A stretch of 64,000 bases of DNA from Rhodanobacter humi (lineage in GTDB: Bacteria; Pseudomonadota; Gammaproteobacteria; Xanthomonadales; Rhodanobacteraceae): positions 2,170,001 to 2,234,000 of the forward strand of contig NZ_JBGBPY010000001.1 in assembly GCF_041107455.1 (NCBI RefSeq), in the 5' to 3' direction. The notes beneath the pieces are model-generated. The model was not told where the DNA came from and ran no database searches. It worked only from the letters and a program-made list of their open reading frames with translations. Shown piece by piece: positions 8,604-17,800 of the stretch (within the stretch, counting starts at the first letter, position 1; each line of letters opens with the position of its first letter). The position numbers and the translations under genes are program-made.

Positions 8604-11087
8604 TCAGGCAGCGCTGGCGGCCATCCAGCGTTCCAGCTCGGCGGCGGGCATCGGCATGCCGAAATGGAAGCCCTGCAGCAGGGTGCAGCCGGCCTCGCGC
8701 AGGAAGTCGGCCTGCGCGGCGGTTTCCACGCCCTCGGCGATCACCGTCTTGCCGAGGCTGCGCGCCATCGCGACGATCGTGCGGGTGATCGCGGCGGTGT
8801 CGCTGTCGGCGGTCACGTCGTGCACGAAGCTGCGGTCGATCTTCAGCGCGTCGACCGGGAAGTGCCTGAGGTAGGACAGGCTGCAGTAGCCGGTGCCGAA
8901 GTCGTCCAGCGACAGCCGCACGCCGTGCTGGCGGATGCGCTGCAGCAGCCGGGTGGTGGCGTCGCCGCCGGCCATCATGGTGCGCTCGGTCAGTTCCAGC
9001 TCCAGCTGGCCGGGGCCGATGCCGTAGGCGCCCAGCAGCGCGTCGAGCTGCGGCTGGAAGCGCTCGTGGCGGAACTGCAGCGGCGACACGTTCACCGAGA
9101 TCGGCAGCAGCCGCCCGCGCTGCCGCCAATGCCGCGACTGCATGCAGGCCCGCTGCAGCACCCATTCGCCGAGTTCGGCGATCAGTCCGCTGTCCTCGGC
9201 CACCGGGATGAACTGGTCGGGCATGAACACGTCGTGGCCGTCGACCTGCCAGCGCAGCAGCGCCTCGGCGCCGACGATGCGGCCGCTGCGTGCGTCCACC
9301 ATCGGCTGGTAGTGCAGCGCCAGTGCGTCGTGCGCCAGCGCATCGCGCAGCGCGCCCTCGATGTTGCGCAGCGTGGCGGCGCGCTCGCCCATCGCGGCGG
9401 TGTAGCGGCGCCAGCCGCCGCGGCCGGCCACCTTCATCTCGTACATCGCGGTGCCCGCGTGGCGCAGCAGCGCGTCGGCGTCGTCCGCGTCGTCGGGGAA
9501 CACGCTGACGCCGATGCTGGCGCCGGCCTGCAGCGACGCGACGCCCGGCAGCGCGATGCGTGCGCACTGGTGCAGCAGCCGCTCGGCCAGCACGGTGGCC
9601 TCGCAGGCCTCGTCCACGCGCGGCAGCAGCAGCACGAATTCGTCGCCGTTGTAGCGGTACAGCGTCTCGTCCTCGCGCAGCGTCTCGCGCAGGCCCTGCG
9701 CCACCGCCTGCATCACCTGGTCGCCGCCCTCGTAGCCGAGCGCCTCGTTGATGCGCCGGAAGTGGTCCATGTCCAGGTACAGCAGCGCGCAGCGGCGGTC
9801 GTGCAGCGCGGCGCGGTGCACCGCCTGCTCGATGCGCACCGGCAGCAGGTTGCGGTTCGGCAGGCCGGTGAGCGTGTCGTGCTGGGTGAGGTGGATCATC
9901 TTCAGCGCCAGCGCGCGGTTCTCGCTGACGTCGTGGCAGACCAGCACGCCGCCGATCACGTTGCCGGCGTGGTCGTGGATCGGCGCGGCGGAATCCTCGA
10001 TCGGCGTCTCGAAGCCGTTGCGGTGGGCCAGCACCACCTTGCCGGACAGGTTCACGATCGCGTCGCGGCGGATCGCCTCGCGCAGCGGGTTCGCCAGCTC
10101 CGCGCCGCTGTCCGCGTCGCGCAGCCGGAACACCTCGTCCATGCGCCGGCCCTTGGCCTCGCTGGCGCTCCAGCCGGTCATCGCCTCGGCGATCGGGTTG
10201 AGCGAGGTCACGTGCAGGCCGGGGTCGGTGGTCAGCACCGCGTCGCCGATCGAGCTCAGCGTGGCCTCGGCCAGCTGGCGCTCGCGGAACAGCGTGTCCT
10301 CGAAGTGGCGGCGCTGGCTGATGTCCTGCACCTGGGTGACCACGTAGCGCAGCCGGCCGGCGTCGTCGCGCACCTGCGAGACGCTGAGCTGCACGTGCAC
10401 GGCGTGGCCGTCGCGGTGCAGGTAGCGTTTCTCGGTGTGGAAGGCCTCGCGGCCGCCGTCGAGCAGCTGGCGCGCGAGCGCCTCGCTGCTGGCGAGGTCG
10501 TCCGGGTGGGTGATGTCGCGCCAGTTGTGCGCGAGCAGTTCGTGGTCGGCATAGCCGAGCATCGCGCACAGCGCGGCGTTGACGCGCATGAACTGGCCGT
10601 CCGGATGGACCAGCGCCATGCCGATCGCGGCGTGCTGGAACGCCTGGAAGAAGCGCTGCTCGCTCTCGCGCAGCTGCAGCTCCAGCGCGTGCCGCTCGGT
10701 GATGTCGGTGAACACGGTGATGACGCCGCGCACCCGGCCCGCGGCGTCGAGGTCGGGCTGGAAATGCCCGTGCACGTAGCGGCGCACCGTGCCGCTGGCG
10801 AGCTCGCCCTCGTAATGCGACGGCTGGCCGCCCAGCGCCTGCAGCAGCGCGGCGCGGGCGGCGAGGTAACTCTGCACATCCAGCGCCTCGCTGAGGCGCC
10901 GGCCGATCAGCTGCGCGGGATCGGTGCCGAACCAGCGGCGATGGGTGTCGTTGACGTAGCGGAAGCGCAGCTCGGTGTCGATGCAGGCGATCAGCGCCGG
11001 GGCGTTCCGCAGCACGTGTTCGGCCAGCTCCGGCGGAAACGCGGAAGCGGGCCCATCACCGCCGGTGGACTGCACTGCCGTGGACAT
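8604..11087 (-). CDS. PAS-PAS-PAS-GGDEF-EAL c-di-GMP signalling protein
   Basis: An 827-residue protein predicted to sense a signal through PAS domains and change the cyclic di-GMP level. Three PAS/PAC modules occupy roughly residues 20-135, 140-262 and 265-392. A GGDEF domain follows (about 395-560) and then an EAL domain (about 570-820). The GGDEF signature is changed to NGDEF at 480-484 and no canonical RxxD inhibitory site precedes it, so cyclase activity is doubtful. The EAL domain looks complete: EALLRW at 608-613, VNVSPLQF, ELTERTMM, DDFGTGYCSLSYL, KIDRSFV and AEGVET. Net phosphodiesterase activity is therefore the better guess. No transmembrane segment is visible, so it is probably cytoplasmic. 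It is likely a single-gene unit, reading away from the unknown gene upstream. Confidence 0.93.
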   Translation of the reverse strand: MSTAVQSTGGDGPASAFPPELAEHVLRNAPALIACIDTELRFRYVNDTHRRWFGTDPAQLIGRRLSEALDVQSYLAARAALLQALGGQPSHYEGELASGTVRRYVHGHFQPDLDAAGRVRGVITVFTDITERHALELQLRESEQRFFQAFQHAAIGMALVHPDGQFMRVNAALCAMLGYADHELLAHNWRDITHPDDLASSEALARQLLDGGREAFHTEKRYLHRDGHAVHVQLSVSQVRDDAGRLRYVVTQVQDISQRRHFEDTLFRERQLAEATLSSIGDAVLTTDPGLHVTSLNPIAEAMTGWSASEAKGRRMDEVFRLRDADSGAELANPLREAIRRDAIVNLSGKVVLAHRNGFETPIEDSAAPIHDHAGNVIGGVLVCHDVSENRALALKMIHLTQHDTLTGLPNRNLLPVRIEQAVHRAALHDRRCALLYLDMDHFRRINEALGYEGGDQVMQAVAQGLRETLREDETLYRYNGDEFVLLLPRVDEACEATVLAERLLHQCARIALPGVASLQAGASIGVSVFPDDADDADALLRHAGTAMYEMKVAGRGGWRRYTAAMGERAATLRNIEGALRDALAHDALALHYQPMVDARSGRIVGAEALLRWQVDGHDVFMPDQFIPVAEDSGLIAELGEWVLQRACMQSRHWRQRGRLLPISVNVSPLQFRHERFQPQLDALLGAYGIGPGQLELELTERTMMAGGDATTRLLQRIRQHGVRLSLDDFGTGYCSLSYLRHFPVDALKIDRSFVHDVTADSDTAAITRTIVAMARSLGKTVIAEGVETAAQADFLREAGCTLLQGFHFGMPMPAAELERWMAASAA

Positions 11088-11132
11088 CTTCGCCGCCTGC
11101 AGAGATCGGTCGCCGACCTCGTCGCCGAGTTC

Positions 11133-11157
11133 CGAAAGCCGCCCCCGAAGGCTTTCG
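11133..11157 (-). other. Stem-loop between unknown gene and GGDEF/EAL gene
   Basis: CGAAAGCC at 11133-11140 and GGCTTTCG at 11150-11157 form an 8-bp stem with a 9-base loop. It lies downstream of the minus-strand gene ending at 11318 and upstream of the gene starting at 11087. No T-tract follows, so a terminator role is only a possibility. Confidence 0.35.
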
Positions 11158-11317
11158 ACTCAGCGGACCCGTCGCCTGCCCGGATCCGCTGCCGCCGCCA
11201 GGCATTCGCATGCCGGCGCGCGGGTCATCATGCGCCCGCCGGGCATCGCTTTGCATCTTCGGATGTGTGAACGATCCGTGCAGGCAGTGATCGCCGCACT
11301 CGCCGCCCGAAAGCGGC

Positions 11318-12451
11318 TCAGTGCAGGGACATCGCCGGTGCCGCGAGCCGGCCCCGTTCGTCCAGCACGATGCAGCCCGGCGCCTGCAGTTCGGCGGCGC
11401 AGCCGTGGCGGTCGGCCAGCGCCGCCAGCAGAGGCCCCAAGGCGCGCGGCTGCAGCGGGTAGCCATGGGCGAGCACGTGCGGTCGGCCGCCCGCGCCGTG
11501 CTGCGCCGCAGTGACCGCCACCACGCCGAGGCCGGGCGCCTCGTGGGCGTACAGCCGCGGCGCGTCGCAAGCCGGATCGGCCGCGGCCACGGTTTCCAGC
11601 AGCCAGCCGGAGTCGCCGTCGCCCTCCGGCGCCGACTGCAGGCGCAGCGGCAGGGCGTGCGCGTCCAGCAGCGCGGCGTACTGGCGCAACTCGAACACGA
11701 TGCCGGCGAAGTCGTGTGCGCGCTGCGCGGGGTCGCCGGCCTGCGCGGCCAGCCATGCGGCGGGCGATTGCGCCAGCACGCGGTCGCCTTCGTAGCGCAG
11801 CGCGAGGCCGCGCGCGCTGAGCACGTCCTCGCTGCGGTACGGCGTGAGCAGGGCCGCTTCCAGCAGGCTCCACAGCGGCGCGAGGTTGACGTGCTCGTAC
11901 TGCACGCAGGTGAGCGCCATCAGGTCGTTGCGACTGAGGTAGCGCGCGTGTTCCAGCTGCACGCCCAGCGTGCGGATCAGCCAGTCGGCGGTGCGCGCGC
12001 CGGCCTCGCCGCGGCCGACCAGTTGCACTTCGACCTGCTCGGCCAGCTCTTCGACCAGGGTTTCCGGCGCCAGCAGCGACAGCGGCAGCAGGCGCATCGG
12101 GCCGTCGGCGAATTGCGGCGATGGTTCCAGCGGCTGCGCCGGCATGTGGCCCTCGTGGCTGCCGAACGCCACCACCTGCGCCACGCCGGCGCGCGGCACG
12201 CGGCGGCCGAGTTCCTCCAGCGTGGCCCATACGGGAAAGCCGGGGCGCAACAGTTCGACCGGATCGAACAGCGCGCCGGCCAGCACCAGCCGCGCCTGCG
12301 CCACCTGCGGCAGCAGCGCGTGCAGGTCCGTGGCGACCAGCGCGGCCAGTTCGTCCGCCTCGTCGCGGCTCAGGCGGGTGCGCGGCGTGGCGCCGGCCTG
12401 GGATTCCAGCGCGAGCACGATGGGCAGGGCGATCAGGGCGGAAGCTTCCAC
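11318..12451 (-). CDS. Conserved unknown protein, 377 residues
   Basis: I do not recognise a characterised family. The protein is soluble in appearance: 377 residues, leucine- and alanine-rich, no signal peptide and no transmembrane stretch. The N-terminus (MEASALIALPIVLALESQA) begins with a short hydrophobic run too weak to call an anchor. Features that may be conserved are LSRDEADELAALVATDLHALLP (25-46 region), VAFGSHEGHMPAQPLEPS (about 94-112), an acidic EELAEQVEVQLVGRGEAG stretch and a C-terminal HVLAHGYPLQPRALGP. Codon use and strong third-position G+C match its neighbours, which supports it being real. The ATG at 12451 gives a frame with no competing upstream start. It sits alone between the c-di-GMP protein and a divergent thiolase gene, so context gives no function. 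Confidence 0.8.
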   Translation of the reverse strand: MEASALIALPIVLALESQAGATPRTRLSRDEADELAALVATDLHALLPQVAQARLVLAGALFDPVELLRPGFPVWATLEELGRRVPRAGVAQVVAFGSHEGHMPAQPLEPSPQFADGPMRLLPLSLLAPETLVEELAEQVEVQLVGRGEAGARTADWLIRTLGVQLEHARYLSRNDLMALTCVQYEHVNLAPLWSLLEAALLTPYRSEDVLSARGLALRYEGDRVLAQSPAAWLAAQAGDPAQRAHDFAGIVFELRQYAALLDAHALPLRLQSAPEGDGDSGWLLETVAAADPACDAPRLYAHEAPGLGVVAVTAAQHGAGGRPHVLAHGYPLQPRALGPLLAALADRHGCAAELQAPGCIVLDERGRLAAPAMSLH

Positions 12452-12612
12452 GGTGGGGAAATCCGGGAGGGGAAACGCTCATTCTAGCAAGCGGGGTGCC
12501 GGCACCCGATTTCGTGAACGAATCGCCGCCGCACCGCGCGCCGCGCTTTCACCATACGGCGGGGCAGGTTAGCCTTGCAGGCAGTGCAAGCGGCACCGGG
12601 ATGTGCTGCACG

Positions 12613-12705
12613 CGACCCGGCACCTGCGTGCCGGGTCGACGGAAGCGAGTCCGGACCCGTGCCGGATGCGTTGACTCGAAGCACCGCCCGGATGGCGTTG
12701 CTTCG
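12613..12705. repeat. Cluster of adjacent hairpins upstream of the thiolase gene
   Basis: Three consecutive inverted repeats occupy 93 bases. The first is a perfect 10-bp stem, CGACCCGGCA (12613-12622) with TGCCGGGTCG (12629-12638). The second is CGAGTC (12646-12651) with GACTCG (12673-12678). The third is a nested hairpin at 12677-12705, CGAAGCA...TGCTTCG enclosing CGCC-CGGAT-GGCG. The stems and the GGA-containing loop resemble the clusters at 33105, 39560 and 42256. Confidence 0.65.
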
Positions 12706-12733
12706 AGGTTCCTCCAATGGGATCGTCGCGGAC

Positions 12734-14017
12734 ATGGAACAGATGCAACGACGCGTGGGCGTGATCGGCGGTGTGCGGATTCCGTTCTGTCGCAACAACA
12801 CCACCTACGCGGACGTGGGCAACTTCGGCATGTCAGTGAAGGTGCTGGGCAGCCTGGTCGAGCGCTACGGCCTGCACGGCGTGGAGCTGGGCGAAGTGGC
12901 GCTGGGCGCCGTCATCAAGCACGCCTCGGACTGGAACCTCGCGCGCGAAGCGCTGCTCTCCTCCGGCCTCGCGCCGACCACGCCCGGCATCACCACCGCG
13001 CGCGCCTGCGGCACCTCGCTGGACAACGCGATCATCGTGGCGAACAAGATCGCCTGCGGCCAGATCGAGGCCGGCATCGCCGCGGGTTCCGACACCACCA
13101 GCGACGTGCCGATCGTCTACGGCACGCGCCTGCGCAAGCGTCTGCTCGCGATCAATCGCGCGAAGACGCTGCAGGACAAGCTGAAGATCGCGCTGCACCG
13201 CTTCTCGCTGAAGGAGCTCAAGCCCTCCTTCCCCGGCGTGGCCGAGCCGCGCACCGGCAAGTCGATGGGCGACCACTGCGAGCAGATGGCGAAGCAGTGG
13301 CGCATCGGCCGCGCGGCGCAGGACGAACTGGCGCTGGCCAGCCACCGCAAGCTCGCCGCCGCCTACGACGCGGGCTTCTTCGAGGACCTGATCGTGCCGT
13401 TCCGCGGCATCCAGCGCGACGGCTTCCTGCGCCCCGACACCACGCTGGAGAAGCTCGCCGCGCTGAAACCCGCGTTCGACAAGACCTCGGGCCAGGGCAC
13501 GCTGACCGCGGGCAACTCCACCGGACTTTCCGATGGTGCGGCTGCCGTATTGCTGGCCAGCGAAGGCTGGGCCGCGCAGCGCGGCCTCAAGGTGCAGGCC
13601 TGGTTCCGCGACGCCGAGGTGGCCGCGGTGGACTTCGTGCACGGCGAGGGCTTGCTGATGGCGCCCACCGTGGCGGTGCCGCGCCTGCTCAGGCGCAACG
13701 GCCTCAGCCTGCAGGACTTCGACTACTACGAGATCCACGAGGCCTTCGCCGCCCAGGTGCTGTGCACGCTGCGCGCGTGGGAGAGCGCCGACTACTGCCG
13801 GAACCGGCTGGGCCTGGACGCGCCGCTGGGCGCGATCGACCCCGCGAAGCTCAACGTGCACGGCTCCAGCCTCGCCGTGGGCCACCCGTTCGCCGCTACC
13901 GGCGCGCGCATCATCGCGACACTGGCGAAGCTGCTGGAACAGAAGGGTTCGGGCCGCGGCCTGATCTCGATCTGCACCGCCGGCGGCATGGGCGTCACCG
14001 CGATCCTGGAGCGCTAG
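12734..14017 (+). CDS. fadI: Acetyl-CoA C-acyltransferase (thiolase, FadI-like)
   Basis: A cytoplasmic thiolase of 427 residues that should cleave 3-ketoacyl-CoA with CoA in beta-oxidation, or run the reverse condensation. The N-terminus RVGVIGGVRIPFCR is typical. The acylated nucleophile is Cys92 in TTARACGTSLDNA. The C-terminal half has EIHEAFAAQVL (His), HGSSLAVGHPFAATGAR (His) and the second cysteine in SICTAGGMGVTAI. Length and the long insertion between 130 and 200 resemble FadI (about 436 residues) more than the short biosynthetic thiolases. The start is chosen by alignment with the family; ATG at 12692 or 12743 is possible and no ribosome site is decisive. No fadJ partner gene is visible next to it, so its physiological substrate is uncertain. 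Confidence 0.88.
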   Translation: MEQMQRRVGVIGGVRIPFCRNNTTYADVGNFGMSVKVLGSLVERYGLHGVELGEVALGAVIKHASDWNLAREALLSSGLAPTTPGITTARACGTSLDNAIIVANKIACGQIEAGIAAGSDTTSDVPIVYGTRLRKRLLAINRAKTLQDKLKIALHRFSLKELKPSFPGVAEPRTGKSMGDHCEQMAKQWRIGRAAQDELALASHRKLAAAYDAGFFEDLIVPFRGIQRDGFLRPDTTLEKLAALKPAFDKTSGQGTLTAGNSTGLSDGAAAVLLASEGWAAQRGLKVQAWFRDAEVAAVDFVHGEGLLMAPTVAVPRLLRRNGLSLQDFDYYEIHEAFAAQVLCTLRAWESADYCRNRLGLDAPLGAIDPAKLNVHGSSLAVGHPFAATGARIIATLAKLLEQKGSGRGLISICTAGGMGVTAILER

Positions 14018-14040
14018 CAAAACGGCCCCAGGAGCCGACT

Positions 14041-14116
14041 GTAGGAGCGGCTTCAGCCGCGATTCCTCAGCCGTGTGCGTAGATGACCGAAGCGTCGCGG
14101 CTGAAGCCGCTCCTGC
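14041..14116. repeat. REP-like inverted pair, GTAG family, copy 2
   Basis: The arm GGAGCGGCTTCAGCCGCGA at 14044-14062, with its GTAG head from 14041, is repeated as the exact reverse complement at 14095-14113. The spacer (32 bases) differs in length and sequence from that of the copy at 8534 (12 bases), while both arms are identical. It separates the thiolase gene from the tonB-like gene. Confidence 0.85.
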
Positions 14117-14134
14117 GTGTGAGGTCCCGGTTCC

Positions 14135-14701
14135 ATGTTGCGTCTGCGTACCACCACGACCCTGAGCCTGCTCGCGCTGGCCGCCGGCATTGCCGGCACG
14201 CAATGGCTCAGCGGTTTCGGCACCGGCTGGGCCGGCCCCAGCGAACGCGTGGCGGGCTACGTGCCCGCGGCGCATCGCGGCGCCAGCGTGCGCGCAGCAC
14301 CGCGCGTGGCGCAGCGCCGTGCCGTGCACCAGCCGCATGCCTTCGTGGCGGTGGCGCATCGTGCCGTGCTGCCGCCGGTGGTGGCCGCCGCGCAGGCCGA
14401 AACCGCCGCACCGCCGCCGGAACTGGTGCCGGTATCGATGCCGGTGGCGCCGGTGTCGTGGTCGCAGATGGAAGGCCACCTGCATGGTCGCGTGCTGCTG
14501 CATGTCAGCATCGACGGCAACGGCCGGGTCGCCGACGCGACACTGGCCGCATCCAGCGGCGACGCCGTGCTCGACGCCCACGCCCTCGCCACCGTGCGCG
14601 GCTGGCGCTTCGCCGTGCCCGCCGATCACCCGGACGGCTTCGGCGGTGACCTGCCGATGCGCTTCACCAGCGGTCCGCAGCAGGTGGCGCAGGCGCCGTA
14701 G
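14135..14701 (+). CDS. TonB-family protein
   Basis: A 188-residue inner-membrane-anchored protein expected to pass proton-motive energy to outer-membrane receptors. Residues about 6-24 (TTTLSLLALAAGIAGTQWL) form a single hydrophobic anchor. Residues 40-100 are alanine- and proline-rich, as in the periplasm-spanning part of TonB. The C-terminal third carries the TonB fold core, GRVLLHVSIDGNGRVADATLAASS followed by LDAHALATVRGWRF. It has no exbB or exbD beside it. It ends 127 bases from the stop of a convergent TonB-dependent receptor gene, so a functional pairing is plausible but unproven. Confidence 0.82.
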   Translation: MLRLRTTTTLSLLALAAGIAGTQWLSGFGTGWAGPSERVAGYVPAAHRGASVRAAPRVAQRRAVHQPHAFVAVAHRAVLPPVVAAAQAETAAPPPELVPVSMPVAPVSWSQMEGHLHGRVLLHVSIDGNGRVADATLAASSGDAVLDAHALATVRGWRFAVPADHPDGFGGDLPMRFTSGPQQVAQAP

Positions 14702-14758
14702 CCGCGCTTGCGGGAAGCGCGACGGTCTCTGGCCCAGGCTGCACAAAGTCCAGGCCAC

Positions 14759-14789
14759 AAAAAAGACCGCCGGGTCGTCCCCGGCGGTC
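14759..14789 (-). terminator. Intrinsic terminator of the TonB-dependent receptor gene
   Basis: A 10-bp perfect stem, GACCGCCGGG at 14765-14774 and CCCGGCGGTC at 14780-14789, is followed on the minus strand by six Ts (AAAAAA at 14759-14764). It is placed 40 bases after the receptor stop codon. Confidence 0.85.
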
Positions 14790-14828
14790 TCGCTGCAACT
14801 CCCGAGATGGGCGTGCGGCTTCAGTGCA

Positions 14829-17800
14829 TCAGTAGTCGTACGACACGCCGAAGCGGACGTAACGCGGCGTCATCGAGCTGTACGGACGCAGGTAGCTGCT
14901 GCTCGTCGAGACCGCGTAGGTCTGCGTGGTGGTCTGCTTGTCGAACACGTTGTAGACCATGACGTTGAACGCCAGCTTCTTGCCCGCCCACTCCGGCCGG
15001 TACTCGGCGCTCAGGTCGAGACGGTAGGTCCACGGCTGGCGCTGGTCGCCCGGCCGGAACGGCTTGCCGTTGCAGAAGTGGTAGTACGGACCGTAGCCCA
15101 GACCCGGGTAGGTGCCATTCGGACCGTATGCACCAAGACAGGTCTTCGGGCTGCCGGAGGCGATGGCCAGGTTGCCGGACAGCATCCACTCGGGAGCGAT
15201 CTGGTACGAGCCGTAGGCCTTGATCTGGTGGCGACGATCATTGGCCAGCGCGCCGTTGGCGTAGTCCATGAGCGTGGCGTAGTCCCAGTCCATCGTCGCC
15301 GACACGTCTTCCTGGCCGACGTCCGAGCGCACCTGGCCTTCGCTGTTGCCGTAGCTGCGCGAGTACAGGTAGTCGAGCTTGCCGAACCACTTGCCGTCGA
15401 ACGGATGCTCCAGGTACAGGTTCAGGCCGTAGTACTTGCGCTTCATCGTGGTGTTGAAGCCGAAGTCCTTCGTCCAGTCCATCGGCACGGTGTAGTAGCC
15501 GCCGCCCAGCTTCGGAATGTCGAAGTAGGAGGTGTTGCCCGGATTGATCAGGATGCTGCCCGGGATCTGGCTGACGTCATAGGTGGCCGGGTCGATGCCC
15601 ATCGCGTTCATCTTGGCCACGATCGACGGGCTGTCCGCAATGTCGTCGATCGCATTGCGCAGGTTGCGGTAGGTGGCCTTGGCGCCGTACACCCACGCGT
15701 CGCCCAGCTTCTTGTCGAAGCCGAGGATGTACTCGTCCTGGTATTCCGACTTGAGGTTGGTCGAGGCCGAGGTCTTCGGGTCGCGCGGCTGGCCGTACTC
15801 GCCGTTGGCCGAGACCGGCGCGCCGTCGCCCAGGTAGGTTTCGATCGGGCTCAGCCCGGTCGGGATGCCGTTCTGGTCGATGCCGGTGTAGGTGTAGTAC
15901 TCGCGGGTGTACAGCGAGGAACCGGCGGAACGCAGCGCCACGCTGGTCGGCATGGCGAGGTAGTAGCGGCCGGCGTTGCCGTAGACCTTGAAGCTGGAGT
16001 CGCCGTTGACGTCCCAACTGAAGCCCACGCGCGGCGCCCACTGCGGCGAGGTCAGGCGGACGTAGGGCTTGCCGGCGGCGCTGTAGTTGGTGAACTGGTC
16101 GTTGCGCAGGCCCAGCTTGACCAGCCAGCGGTCGCTGATCTGCCAGCTGTCCTCGACGTACTGCGCACGCTGCTTCACGCGCACCGAGGCGTTGTCGTGG
16201 TAGCGGTAGCGGGCCACGTAGTAGCCGGTCTCGCCACCCGGCTGGGAGCCGGTGTTGGCCACCCACGGCGAGTTGCGCCAGTCGGCGCCCGGCTGGGCGG
16301 TGCCCGGACCGCCGATGATGTAGGCGTCGGGGTCATCGTCCATGGTGTCGTATTCCCACGCATAGCCGAGGCCGGCATCCGGGAACTTGGTGCCGCCGTC
16401 GATGTTCTTCACGTCCTGGTTGTCGATGCCGGCGGTGAGGGTGTGGTCGCCCAGCCGGTAGCTCAGGTCGAGGCGCAGGTTGGTGTTGGTGGAGCGGTGG
16501 CCGGGCAGGTTGATCGTCGAGACGGTCTGGCTGTTGTGGGGCGTTGCGAAGTCCGGGTTCGCGTCGGCCGCGCCGAAGATGTACGGGTAGGTCGGATCGT
16601 AGCCCGGCGTGTCGCTGTACCAGGTGCCCTTCATCTTGCCGTACATCACGCTGGCGGTCAGGTCGTCCGTGATGTAGCTGGTGAACTTCGCCGAGTAGAC
16701 CTCCGCGCCGTTCTTGGTGTGGGTGTCGTAGCTGTTGAAGCCGCCTTCGGTCAGGGTGGCGTAGTCGAACTCGTTGAACGTGCCTTGGTACGACGACTTG
16801 TTCGACGCCGCGGTCACCTCGAGGATGTTGCTGTCGGTGATGTTCCAGTCCAGCTTGCCGTACCACTTCGGATTGTCGTAGCGGTAATGGTCGACGTACG
16901 GCGCCACGTTCGAACCGGTGGACTCGCCCTGCCGGCGCTCGGCCTCGACGGCCGCGAACAGGAACAGCTTGTCCTGGATCAGCGGGCCGCCGACGTAGCC
17001 GCTCGCCGTGGTGGTCCACGACTTGTTGTCCTTGCGGTACTGGCGCAGCTTGCCCTGCGAGCCGTCCTTGTTGACGTAGTACCAGTTCTTCGGATCGGCG
17101 TTCAGATCCTTCGGGGTCCACTGGAGTTGCCCGCCGAAGTGCCACTCGTTGGTGCCGCGCTTGCCGACCTGGCTGATCACGCCGCCGTCGGAACGGCCGT
17201 AGGCCGCGCCGTAGCCGCCGCTCAGGATTTCCTGCTGGTCGATGGCGCCGTACGGCAGGGTGATGCCGCCGAAGCCGCTCAGCGGATCGGTGGTGTTGAA
17301 GCCGTTGAGGTAGTACGCGTTCTCGGTCACCGAGGCGCCGCTGAACGACACCACCGAGCCGCCCAAGGCGTTGGCGAAGAGCGAGCTGCCCGAGACCACG
17401 CCGGGCGCCAGCAAGGCGATCGCCTCGGCGCTGCGCGCCAGCGGCAGGCGGGCCAGCTGCTGGGAGGTGATGACGGTGCGCGAATCCACGCCGCTCACGT
17501 CGATGCTCGGCAGGCCGTTGGCCGTCACCGTCACGGCCGACAGGGTCTGGACATTGTGCGCGCCGAAGGAAACCTCGGTACCGGAACCCACGCGCATGGT
17601 CACGTCCGCACGCGAATCGACGGTCTGGCCGCCGCGCTGCAGGGTCACCGTGTAGCTGCCCAGCGGCAGCGAATCGAACACGTAGCGGCCGGCCGCATCC
17701 ACGGTCACCTGGCGGGTGACGCCGGAGTCGCTCTTGACCAGCACGGTGTCGCCCGCCTGGGCCTGGCCGTAGATGCTGCCCGTGGTCGACTGGGCCATCG

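Noticed and set aside
8664-11270. 868-codon plus-strand frame opposite the GGDEF/EAL gene
   Set aside because: The minus-strand product has intact PAS, GGDEF and EAL motifs; the plus-strand frame is its complement and lacks any motif.
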